A program made the translations under genes and the position numbers. A stretch of 64,000 nt of DNA from Nitrospirales bacterium LBB_01. GTDB lineage: Bacteria > Nitrospirota > Thermodesulfovibrionia > Thermodesulfovibrionales > Magnetobacteriaceae. A model generated the notes under the pieces. That model was given only the letters and a program-made list of their open reading frames with translations. It was not told the origin of the DNA and did not search any database. Positions 29,870-39,007 of the stretch are shown here, piece after piece; within the stretch, counting starts at the first letter, position 1, and every line of letters begins with the position of its first letter. The DNA lies in contig CP049016.1 in assembly GCA_004376055.2 (NCBI GenBank), positions 3,162,001 to 3,226,000 on the forward strand. The letters run 5' to 3'.

Positions 29870-29885
29870 TGTTCCACGTTGAACA
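29870..29885. promoter_or_regulatory. parS-like ParB binding site 2
   Basis: TGTTCCACGTTGAACA matches the site at 29821 except for one base that breaks its symmetry (T for G at position 11). The two sites lie 49 bases apart, start to start, and share the flanking ATTGTTCCACG. A single-mismatch second site beside a perfect one is common in parS clusters. Confidence 0.7.
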
Positions 29886-29902
29886 AGAATTGATTACAAG
29901 GA

Positions 29903-31207
29903 TCATCGTCGTCCGACAGAAAAATGAACAAAACCATGTTCTGTCAGCTTTTTAGGTTCATAGACATTTCTTAAATCAAAGAAGTATGGACCGGTCATCA
30001 TAGCTTTAACATTTTTTAGGTCAAGATTTCTGAACTGGTTCCACTCGGTGGTTAGCACGGTAGCGTCTGCCCCCTTGATAGTATCGTAAACGTCTACACC
30101 AAAGGTAATGTCAGGAAGTAGTTTTTTCGCATTTTCCATGCCTGCTGGATCGTAAGCACGTATTTTGGCGCCTCTTTTAAGTAGTTCTTTTATTAAATAA
30201 ATTGCTGGAGCCTCCCTCAAGTCATCCGTGTTAGGTTTAAATGCAAGACCAAGAAATGCCAGTGTTTTATTTTTAACATACCCATCCATTGTATCAATAA
30301 TTCTATGAAGCATTATGTCACGTTGTTTGTAATTAGCTTTAACTGTTGCAGAAACAACGTCAAGATTAACGCCACTATCCTCAGCAATACTGATAAGTGC
30401 ACGGGTGTCTTTTGGAAAACATGAGCCGCCAAATCCGGGGCCAGGATGCAAAAACTTCTTACCAATCCTGCCATCCAGGCCCATCGCTCTCGCCACGTCA
30501 TGAACATTAGCATTGACCTTATCGCAAAGATTTGCAATTTCGTTTATAAAAGATATTTTTGTTGCCAAAAAAGCATTTGCAGCATATTTTATCAACTCGG
30601 CTGTCTCTATGTTTGTTATGACAAAAGGTGTTTCAATTAAATAAAGAGGGCCATATAGTTCTTTCATGACAGCTACCGCTCTATCTGATTCGGCTCCTAT
30701 CACTATTCTGTCCGGTCGCATAAAGTCCTCAATCGCAGCTCCTTCACGCAAAAACTCAGGGTTTGAAACCACGTCGTAGTCAATATTATTATTTATTACA
30801 GTTGCTATCAATTCCTTAACTCTTTTGCCGGTGCCTACAGGTACTGTACTTTTTGTGACAATAACCTTATAGTCATTTATGTATTCGGCTATGGATTTGG
30901 CGACAGTAAAGACGTGTGATAAGTCTGCTGTGCCGTCTTCATTAGGCGGTGTTCCCACAGCTATAAACACTGCCTGTGAGTTGACAACTGCTTTGGCTAT
31001 ATTAGTGCTGAAATGAAGCCGTCCTTGTTTAACATTTCTGCTTACCAGGTCTTTAAGTCCAGGCTCATAAAAAGGAATCTCTCCATTATCTAATGATTTT
31101 ATCTTATCGGCGTCCTTATCCACACACGTTACTGTTACACCAAACTCTGAAAAACACGCCCCGGTCACTAACCCTACATAACCGACTCCGATCATTCCTA
31201 TATGCAA
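29903..31207 (-). CDS. ugd: UDP-glucose 6-dehydrogenase
   Basis: Oxidises UDP-glucose to UDP-glucuronate, a precursor of acidic surface polysaccharides. The N-terminal NAD site GMIGVGYVGLVTGACFSE, the middle FLREGAAIEDFMRPDRIVIG and the catalytic Cys in GPGFGGSCFPKDTRAL (about residue 260) are all present; 434 residues is normal. It is the last gene of the polysaccharide operon on the minus strand. The two parS-like sites lie just beyond its stop codon. Confidence 0.95.
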   Translation of the reverse strand: MHIGMIGVGYVGLVTGACFSEFGVTVTCVDKDADKIKSLDNGEIPFYEPGLKDLVSRNVKQGRLHFSTNIAKAVVNSQAVFIAVGTPPNEDGTADLSHVFTVAKSIAEYINDYKVIVTKSTVPVGTGKRVKELIATVINNNIDYDVVSNPEFLREGAAIEDFMRPDRIVIGAESDRAVAVMKELYGPLYLIETPFVITNIETAELIKYAANAFLATKISFINEIANLCDKVNANVHDVARAMGLDGRIGKKFLHPGPGFGGSCFPKDTRALISIAEDSGVNLDVVSATVKANYKQRDIMLHRIIDTMDGYVKNKTLAFLGLAFKPNTDDLREAPAIYLIKELLKRGAKIRAYDPAGMENAKKLLPDITFGVDVYDTIKGADATVLTTEWNQFRNLDLKNVKAMMTGPYFFDLRNVYEPKKLTEHGFVHFSVGRR

Positions 31208-31245
31208 TTTTCCTGTACCCCCCTAATCAGTATATTTTTTGAAGT

Positions 31246-33315
31246 TCAAAACGTATCAGGTCGCTTGTCTTTAATTTGCTTAAAATCATAGCACTTAAAT
31301 ATAGAATATGTTCTGAGAGTTTGTCCACGTTCTGTTGCGTTAAAAATACTCTGTTCACATCTGTCAAAAGACTGCGCTACAACAGGATTAACAGCATTGC
31401 CAGTGTCTGTAACGAAAAGAGCGTTAATTCTCACATTGGGATTAAGCACTCTTAATCTTTCTGCTGCATCGTTAATTCCAGGCCACATATCATACTCACT
31501 CATTCTGCGTCCTAAAGCAACACAATAAACAACAGGATGTCCGCTAACATAAAAGGCGAGTTCAGCTGTCATCTGATATTTATCAGAAAAAATAAGCACC
31601 TCGTCACTTGAGCTTTTAAGCTCAGTACGAGCCTTATCAACAACCTCGCCCAGCACTTTCCAGCCGCGTAATCGTGAGGCCGTGTCTAAGTCAACGGGGA
31701 GTCGCAGCACTTGAGGGTAATGACTGACGGCTGTCACTATCAAAGCTACAATCAGGGCTGATTTAACAAATCTCCGAGTATGTTTAAATGTCATCATCCA
31801 TGGCAGCCCCTCTGTTTTGTATAAATAATACCGGCTGAATGCAATAATGCCTGTAACATAAGCTGTCATTGGCCAGTTTGCTTGTACTTTACCTTGTAAG
31901 CTCTTCAAAAGAAAAAATATTAAAACAGGGGCTGAAAACCAAAAAAGAAATCCGTTCTCAGTATTCCGGCTATTCTTATAAAGTTTAATAACTGCTATAC
32001 ACATGAGCACCAAAATTACTGGTGTTACGACACCCAATTGAGAGCCAATAAACTCAAGAAGCCTCAGCGGTGATAATGTAAAGCCATCAGCGAGGTGAGC
32101 GTGTCCAGCCGTGTGCCTAAGTGTTACCCAGTTATGCTGGTAATTCCATATAATTACGGGACTAAAAAAAGCGAGACTGATGATTAATGAAATATAGGGT
32201 TTTATAGTTTTTAAAATTTTATTTCTGCCGGTAAAGATAAAGAACAGAAAAGTACAGATGTAAAAAAAAGCCATAAGATACTTTGCCGAAATTCCAAGCC
32301 CAACACAAACGCCAAGTAAAATCCATCCTCGCTGTTCTTTTACAGCCGCTTTGTATAAAAGATACATGGAAACTATCCAAAAAAACACAAATGGCGGATC
32401 TATTGTAAAAACCACTCCGTAAGTTGCAAACAGGGGTATTAGCTGAAAAATTAGGGCTGATGAGATGGCAACAAAATCATTCTTTTCAATTAGCTTTTTT
32501 CCACTGTCATTAACACCGTCTGTCCTGTAGATAAGTCTTACTAGTTTGAAAATAAAAACACTGCTTAGAGCAGTAAAGATTACTGCTGGCAGCCGGAGAG
32601 CTAAAACATTTACGCCAAACAGATGAGTAAACACATACATCACATACATGACAAACGGGCCCTTTGAGTAATAACTTAGCTCTGGGCGTCTGGAGCAGTC
32701 CCAGTACAGAGCCTCATCAGCACTTAAATCAAGCGGTCCGTCTAAAATATAATACACTCTGAATACGCTTATGACTAATAGCGAATAATACAGAATTGTC
32801 TCAAATGGTACTTTCTTGTATGACTTTTGCGCTGTCCTATATAACACAATAACGACAGAGGCTATGAAAAGCGCCGAGAAAAAGCCGCTGATTACATCCA
32901 GAGGGTAGTGAACTCCGACATAAACTCTTGAAAAAGAAATCAAAGCAGCCATAAATATTGGGTAGATTAACCAGCGTTTACTGATGCGCCCTGCAATAAA
33001 ATAAACCAGTGATATGGCAAAGGAAAATGAATTTGAAGCGTGCCCAGATGGAAAAGAATACGATTGGGTACATCCAACAAGCAGGTTTACGTCCTGTAGG
33101 GCATTGCACGGTCTTATTCGCTCCACAAACAGCTTGAGTGTGTTGGACAGCCAGTCAGTTAGTGCAAAGGTCAAGAGTGGGATTATCAGTATTTCAAGAA
33201 ATGCCTGTGTGTCAAAAGGCAGCCTCTCTTTTGAATCACGTCTGATTTTAATTACTAAAACGATGATTACATACACGATGAAAAATAAATACCCCTTTGA
33301 GGTAATAAAGGGCAT
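31246..33315 (-). CDS. Fusion of PAP2 phosphatase and GT-C glycosyltransferase
   Basis: Two membrane enzymes in one chain. Residues about 1-160 form a PAP2-type lipid phosphatase with motifs KLFVERIRP, SFPSGHAS and SRVYVGVHYPLDV. From about residue 180 a GT39/PMT_2-like transferase follows: DLSADEALYWDCSRRPELSYYSKGP has the acidic loop, and about eight spans come after. Reading upstream of the first ATG continues in frame as IGLLDRRIFYALNTGIKNS, a normal PAP2 start, behind AAGGAGGG (33410-33417), but no ATG, GTG or TTG is in frame, so the real start codon may be ATT at 33387. It probably recycles lipid carriers and transfers a sugar. Confidence 0.8.
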   Translation of the reverse strand: MPFITSKGYLFFIVYVIIVLVIKIRRDSKERLPFDTQAFLEILIIPLLTFALTDWLSNTLKLFVERIRPCNALQDVNLLVGCTQSYSFPSGHASNSFSFAISLVYFIAGRISKRWLIYPIFMAALISFSRVYVGVHYPLDVISGFFSALFIASVVIVLYRTAQKSYKKVPFETILYYSLLVISVFRVYYILDGPLDLSADEALYWDCSRRPELSYYSKGPFVMYVMYVFTHLFGVNVLALRLPAVIFTALSSVFIFKLVRLIYRTDGVNDSGKKLIEKNDFVAISSALIFQLIPLFATYGVVFTIDPPFVFFWIVSMYLLYKAAVKEQRGWILLGVCVGLGISAKYLMAFFYICTFLFFIFTGRNKILKTIKPYISLIISLAFFSPVIIWNYQHNWVTLRHTAGHAHLADGFTLSPLRLLEFIGSQLGVVTPVILVLMCIAVIKLYKNSRNTENGFLFWFSAPVLIFFLLKSLQGKVQANWPMTAYVTGIIAFSRYYLYKTEGLPWMMTFKHTRRFVKSALIVALIVTAVSHYPQVLRLPVDLDTASRLRGWKVLGEVVDKARTELKSSSDEVLIFSDKYQMTAELAFYVSGHPVVYCVALGRRMSEYDMWPGINDAAERLRVLNPNVRINALFVTDTGNAVNPVVAQSFDRCEQSIFNATERGQTLRTYSIFKCYDFKQIKDKRPDTF

Positions 33316-33429
33316 AACGGAGTCAAGAAGACTGTTTTTAATGCCGGTGTTTAGCGCATAAAAAATCCTTCTGTCAAGTAATCCAATGTCTGATATACTA
33401 AGAACAAAACCCTCCTTGCAGCTAAGCGG

Positions 33430-36400
33430 CTATATCCATTTCATAGTATAAATATTGGTAAAGTAGTCTTTTCTGTTGATATATCCAGCACGTTTAAGCT
33501 CTATGATTATTTCCCGGAAATAAAGCGAGGCAATTATTATAAAAGGCCGTTGTGATATGTCTGTCAGGTTTATTACTTTGTCGTCAGGGCAATAAACGGT
33601 AAGTCCTTCTGACAGATATCCCCACTTATTTTTATCGTTGTCAACAAAACCAGTCGGCATTATGTTATAGCGTGATAAGATAGACGTCGTCATTTTCCCT
33701 GCTTCCCCTGCGCCCCAGATATAAACAGGCCTCTCTATATTTTTCAACTTTGCTGTCATTTCGTTAATATACATTTCCTGATATTTTTTATGAGCGCGTT
33801 CGCTTTCTGTCTGAGGAGTTTTACCCTCCACAGACAAGGCATCAGGCGCAAGCCAATATAACCCCGTATATTCCGGAACACTCATAAGTTCATAGCGGCT
33901 GCCTAGTCGCAGGAAAAACTCCTGATCACCGTTAGCAACAAAAGTTTCATCAAAAAACCCTGTACCATCGTGCACAGAGGCTCTCCACATTGGATGCGGT
34001 CCAACCATACTAAACTGTAGAAGTTGCTCATACGAATACTCCGGCCAACTAAACTCACTGTGCAAAGAGTGAGATTCAAAACTGTCAGTCGGGTTTTTTG
34101 TCCTATATGTATTTCCATAGACAAGAGCAACGTCAGGAAATTGTTCAAGATAGCCGGAAAGTAACTCGTAGGCGTCACATCTCAATCTATCATTTGTGCT
34201 CATTGGGGTAATGTACTTGCCTCGCGCAAGTTTCACCATAATATTCCATGCGCTATACACCCCTATGCGGCTTCCTGTTCTTATATAAGTTATATTAGAG
34301 TGAATCTTCTGAAACTCCTCCACAACCTTCCTTTCATTTTCCGGCGAGTTCGCATCCAAAACAATTATCTCAAGGTCGTTATAAATAGTCTGGCTGCAAA
34401 GGTCTGTTAAACACTGCCGAATAAATCTCTCTGACTTATAGGCCGACACTATAACTGTGACAAGATACTCATAAGGCGATTTATTAAATTTGATTAATTT
34501 TATATCTTGTGGTTTCTCATGACTATAGGTTATTTTGAATTGATTCAAATGAAAATGATCCTCAGGGAGTTTCCATAGAGGCACTTTTTTATCAAAACCC
34601 CAGACGGATGGCGACTCAAATATTATCTCTGGCTTATTGTTATGAGCTGTTACCTCATCCAATTGCAATCCCGTTGCAACTCCCCAAGAAGGGAGCAGCT
34701 TTTGAGCTTTTGGGGTGATTTCTGCCAGCACCTTTTTTATTGTAGAGTTAATCGTCTCAGGAGTTATCCCTGATATGCAGTGAATAGTACCGTATCTGCA
34801 ATTCAAGTCGCTGCCGTAATTTATACCATATCTGCTGTCCCAGTTGCAGCCATAGCAGTTAAGCGGCAAAGTGACGGCATGAGTTGTGTGATGATATGGC
34901 AAAAAACGACCTGGATGCCCTCCGCCAAGCACCACAACGTTTGGAACGTTAAAAGTACATGCCATATGGGCTGCCATTGAATCAACACCAACTAAGAGGG
35001 CTGAGTTTTTTATCACAGCAGCCGTTTGTCTGAGTGTAGTCTTATTGATGAGATTAAACACCCGGCCTTTACAGCGCTCCTCTATTTTCTCAGCCATCGG
35101 CAGAGCGTCAGAACCGCCTAAAACACAAATATCATAGTCCTCAAGTCCGTCTAATGCTTCATGAAGTCTTTCATAAACTTTATACTTAAACTGCGCCCCA
35201 GGAGCAACCACTATCGTTTTTTCCGTCAGTAAATTATATAAATTAAACATCTCCTCACAAAAACTTTCGTCATGCTCAGTCAGCCACAACTGAGGGGTAA
35301 GCGGAGGCGTATTTATTGATAGTGCCGTAAGAAATTGTTCGTTACGTCTGAGTTCATTAAGCTTTTTTTCATAAATTTCTATAATTTTAGAGTGTGCAAG
35401 ATTATTTTTCTCTCTGATACTTACCGAGAGGTGATTTCCGTTATCGCCAAAAAATGCGACCTTCTCTTTAGCAGCACTCTCTATTGTAAAAAAGTCTGAA
35501 AGCGGCTCCCTTGAGTACTGTGAATTAAGCGCCACCTCAAGGTTTAGGTCTCGTAAGGACTTAATCACTATGTTTCTGTAAAGTTCGTCATAACCCGCCT
35601 TATGTTTATTTATGTCAATAATGTTATCAACATATGGGCAAGTCTCATAGAGTTCTCTTACATGGCTTTGGCATAAAACAGTTATCCTATAGCCCTCATA
35701 TTTCTTCCTGATTTCTGACAGCATTCCAATAGAGAGCAGTGCATCCCCGATTGAATCTATTCGCACCCACAAAAGACCAGGCGGTATTTGCTTAAATCTG
35801 TTTTTATTAAGAACTCTTATTTTCGCAAATGAGTATGAATTAAGGTTACTTATAAAAGCGGTATTTAAAAAGCTCCTCTGTTTTAGGTTTTTAACCACTT
35901 CTTTTTGCGCTAATTTTATCTTATCGTAATGAGTTTGTCCTTTTAAAAGTGCGTTAATAAATTTAACCTTTGAAATACTTTCTGGTCTGCCGGCGTGTAA
36001 ACCGTTAAACTCATTAACTAGTTCAATCAGTTTATCGCCTCGCAAAACAGAAATAGGCACAGTGTCGGCAAGAATGCTAAATATCGTAAAATGGTATCTC
36101 CATGAAATTGTAAAACGGCACAGAGACAGCATAGAAATCATCTGTATAGGGGTGTAGTAGGTATTGGGAACAAAAGTGGCGGGGTTTTTCATCAAAGCAA
36201 TTACAGAAAGAGCAGCTTCCTTATCAAAATACTTTCCTTCTCTGGTCTCATTACAAAAAAAAGCTGTCTGATACCCATGCTTTTCAATTAACTCATCAAG
36301 ACTTTCAGCCAGTTGTTCTTTAATAAACAGCTCATCTATCCACTTTTCATTGACAACATTGACACCGATAATGGGTTTTGACATATCAATGCCTAAAGAG

Positions 36401-38997
36401 GAAAGATAATCATTTGCCCACACAGGGTCAAACTCATTCATAGGAGTATGCCAGGCAAGGTCGGCAGCAGTTATGATTTTATCAGAATTTATACCAAGCC
36501 CTATTAAAACTCGTCTGCTTCTTTCACTTCTGACTGTCCATGAAGTTATGCCAGAAAACCCCTTATAAAAGAGTCCCTTTGCCGTGTCGCTATAAATCAT
36601 ATCAACGCCGGTTCCGATAGCATATACAGTTATCCCGTGTGTAAAGCAGAAATCGTATTTATCACCCAGCACTCTTAACGGCCAATCGGAACAAAGCATC
36701 TCTGTTACAATTGTTGCACCGATTACAAACACACAATCGGCACTAAGACATAGCGCCTGACACGTCTCAGTGTCCGTATAGTCAACAAACTCAAAACGCT
36801 CTTGAAATACTTTAAGAGCGGGTTCATTTTTATCCCACACCTCTACAGTTGTTCCATCAGGCAAATTGTAAAGCGATAAGAAGCCAAGCATCATAGCCTC
36901 ATCGCCTATATTACCGGCTCCAAGACCTGAAAAGGAAACGTGAATTCTTATAGATTTTCCACCTGTGCGTACTTTATCATTGTCATCAGCGTCGAAGTTG
37001 TCAAAATTAACTAATGTGTCAAGTGTGATAATCTCTGGGGGCGGCAAAAGAGCATCTCGTGTTTTTTCATAAAGTTCTCTTTCTCTTTTTAGAATCAGCT
37101 CAGCCTCTTCATTATATAAGTCTATCCCCTGGCCGCACGTCTTTTGACCAGTGCGCGCCCTAAATCCACTAATAATGGCATCAACGCTGTAAAGACTCGT
37201 ATGCCGGAAAAACCTTGCCCATAGTTCAAGGTCTCCAGCGTACTTAAGAGAGCTGTCAATGCAGCCGCCTGCATTTTCCCATAGCTCAGACCTCCAGAAA
37301 GTTGACTCTTGTTGAATATGAGGAGGGCCGATTTTTCCCTCCAAATAAAATCCTCTGCACCACTTAGGGATGGGGTCAAGTACGCTGGCTAACTTACCGT
37401 TTTCTGTCCACACGGTAGGTCTGCCCATTATCCATTGCACATCTTTATTAACTGTGAACACCTTAGCAACAGTCCATAGTGCTCCGGGGTGAAGTTTATC
37501 GTCAGAGTTAATCCATCCCATTATCTCACCGTCGGCAAGTTTAAAGCCCTCGTTGATTGCCTCGTACTGTCCACCGTCGGGAGCACTTTGACAGTGGCTT
37601 AAGTATTTTTCATACCGGTGTATTATTTCAAGAGAGCCGTCAGTGCTGCCACCATCCATTACTATGTATTGCAAATTGGGATAGCCCGAAGAAATCACAG
37701 AAACAATACACTCCTCAAGAAAAGCCGCCTGATTAAACGATGGGGTCACTATTGTTATCCTGGGCAGGCGATGTTTAAAAGCATTACTTGGCTTTAACAT
37801 GTTGGGATTTTCATAAGCGTTGTCAGATAAGTTTACAATTTCAACATCAGAAACAAATCTATCTATAGCGGCAAACTCTGGAACATCAGGATTTAATGAG
37901 CTGTTTTGAAGGTAAACTTTTGGTTTTTGTGAGACGCCATTAATGGATTCTCTTACAGCATAGATAACACTTTTTGGCTCAATATCGTTAATGCAGTAAT
38001 AGGCGCTGTCCTGGCTGCATCTCCAGTTGCAGCCGTAGCAGTTAAGCGGCAAAGAGACGGTTGAAGTCAGGTTGGAATATGGAAAAAATCTGCCAAAATG
38101 GCCTCCACCTATTATTACCACATTTGGCGTGCCTACGGCACAGGCGATGTGTGCTGATGCCGATTCTGAACATATAGCAAGTCTTGCTTTGCGAATAAGG
38201 GCGGCAGTTTGTCGTATAGTCGTTTTTGAGATTAGGTTAAAACATGTGCCTGAGAAGTTTTCAGAAAGTCTCTTTCCAATTGCAAGCATATCAGCGCCGC
38301 CAGCTATTATAAGTGGGAAATCTTTAAGTCCCTCCATTACTTCAAGGAACCACGGATAAACCCTATACGTACTCTGAGCTGAGGGTAAAATCACAATGGG
38401 TTCCTGGTGTTTTAATCCAAAACTCTCAAATACCTCCTCTGTGACCATTTTTTCGTCATCGGTGGCTGTGTATAGATAGGGTTTAAGAGAGTTGACAGTT
38501 ATCCCTAATGATGAGAGAAAATCCACATAACGTTTAAGTTCAATCTTATGAGATTCCTCCAAAGTGATAAGGTTAGTGTAGAGGGCGTTATTTGCATCCC
38601 TTTCAGCTTTCGTTATATTGCAAGTGTTACCGTTAAACCCTGCGGTGTATGTAGCGCCGCTTTGAATTGTGAAAGTGTCTGAGATACTTTCTCTGGAGTA
38701 TTGACTGTTGAAGGCAAAAAGCGGTTTAAGCTCACGTATGGCAGAAATAATACAGTCAACATATGGCTTATAATTGATACGATTTTTATCAAAGGTAATA
38801 ATATGATTTACATAAGGGCAGGTTTCATACAGCTCACGTATGTGATTTTGACAAAGCACAGCTATTTTTACTTGCGGGTACGCTTTCTTTATCTCATCAA
38901 GCATGGGATGCGACAACAGAGCATCACCGATTGAGTCAGTTCTGACCCACAGGATGTATTCGTCGTGCGCATTTTCTAATGCCTGAACTAAATTCAA
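33430..38997 (-). CDS. Giant multi-domain glycosyltransferase (GT9-GT2-pyruvyl transferase-GT9-GT2)
   Basis: A 1855-residue cytosolic chain. Order: a heptosyltransferase-like GT9 domain (about 10-365; ILWVRTDSIGDALLS), a GT2 domain (about 412-650; ITIVTPSFNQAAFLEE, MDGGSTDGS), a polysaccharide pyruvyl transferase domain (about 679-1040; GLGAGNIGDEAMMLG), a second GT9 domain (about 1070-1412; LLWVRIDSIGDALLS), a second GT2 domain (about 1514-1716) and a C-terminal nucleotide-binding-like domain (about 1759-1855; IWGAGEAGKMTT). The two GT9 copies share long segments (for example SIGDALLS and RELYETCPYV), showing internal duplication. It lies between wzt and the PAP2 fusion and probably builds the repeating unit of an O-polysaccharide. 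Confidence 0.87.
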   Translation of the reverse strand: MNLVQALENAHDEYILWVRTDSIGDALLSHPMLDEIKKAYPQVKIAVLCQNHIRELYETCPYVNHIITFDKNRINYKPYVDCIISAIRELKPLFAFNSQYSRESISDTFTIQSGATYTAGFNGNTCNITKAERDANNALYTNLITLEESHKIELKRYVDFLSSLGITVNSLKPYLYTATDDEKMVTEEVFESFGLKHQEPIVILPSAQSTYRVYPWFLEVMEGLKDFPLIIAGGADMLAIGKRLSENFSGTCFNLISKTTIRQTAALIRKARLAICSESASAHIACAVGTPNVVIIGGGHFGRFFPYSNLTSTVSLPLNCYGCNWRCSQDSAYYCINDIEPKSVIYAVRESINGVSQKPKVYLQNSSLNPDVPEFAAIDRFVSDVEIVNLSDNAYENPNMLKPSNAFKHRLPRITIVTPSFNQAAFLEECIVSVISSGYPNLQYIVMDGGSTDGSLEIIHRYEKYLSHCQSAPDGGQYEAINEGFKLADGEIMGWINSDDKLHPGALWTVAKVFTVNKDVQWIMGRPTVWTENGKLASVLDPIPKWCRGFYLEGKIGPPHIQQESTFWRSELWENAGGCIDSSLKYAGDLELWARFFRHTSLYSVDAIISGFRARTGQKTCGQGIDLYNEEAELILKRERELYEKTRDALLPPPEIITLDTLVNFDNFDADDNDKVRTGGKSIRIHVSFSGLGAGNIGDEAMMLGFLSLYNLPDGTTVEVWDKNEPALKVFQERFEFVDYTDTETCQALCLSADCVFVIGATIVTEMLCSDWPLRVLGDKYDFCFTHGITVYAIGTGVDMIYSDTAKGLFYKGFSGITSWTVRSERSRRVLIGLGINSDKIITAADLAWHTPMNEFDPVWANDYLSSLGIDMSKPIIGVNVVNEKWIDELFIKEQLAESLDELIEKHGYQTAFFCNETREGKYFDKEAALSVIALMKNPATFVPNTYYTPIQMISMLSLCRFTISWRYHFTIFSILADTVPISVLRGDKLIELVNEFNGLHAGRPESISKVKFINALLKGQTHYDKIKLAQKEVVKNLKQRSFLNTAFISNLNSYSFAKIRVLNKNRFKQIPPGLLWVRIDSIGDALLSIGMLSEIRKKYEGYRITVLCQSHVRELYETCPYVDNIIDINKHKAGYDELYRNIVIKSLRDLNLEVALNSQYSREPLSDFFTIESAAKEKVAFFGDNGNHLSVSIREKNNLAHSKIIEIYEKKLNELRRNEQFLTALSINTPPLTPQLWLTEHDESFCEEMFNLYNLLTEKTIVVAPGAQFKYKVYERLHEALDGLEDYDICVLGGSDALPMAEKIEERCKGRVFNLINKTTLRQTAAVIKNSALLVGVDSMAAHMACTFNVPNVVVLGGGHPGRFLPYHHTTHAVTLPLNCYGCNWDSRYGINYGSDLNCRYGTIHCISGITPETINSTIKKVLAEITPKAQKLLPSWGVATGLQLDEVTAHNNKPEIIFESPSVWGFDKKVPLWKLPEDHFHLNQFKITYSHEKPQDIKLIKFNKSPYEYLVTVIVSAYKSERFIRQCLTDLCSQTIYNDLEIIVLDANSPENERKVVEEFQKIHSNITYIRTGSRIGVYSAWNIMVKLARGKYITPMSTNDRLRCDAYELLSGYLEQFPDVALVYGNTYRTKNPTDSFESHSLHSEFSWPEYSYEQLLQFSMVGPHPMWRASVHDGTGFFDETFVANGDQEFFLRLGSRYELMSVPEYTGLYWLAPDALSVEGKTPQTESERAHKKYQEMYINEMTAKLKNIERPVYIWGAGEAGKMTTSILSRYNIMPTGFVDNDKNKWGYLSEGLTVYCPDDKVINLTDISQRPFIIIASLYFREIIIELKRAGYINRKDYFTNIYTMKWI

Positions 38998-39007
38998 AAT
39001 TCTCTCC

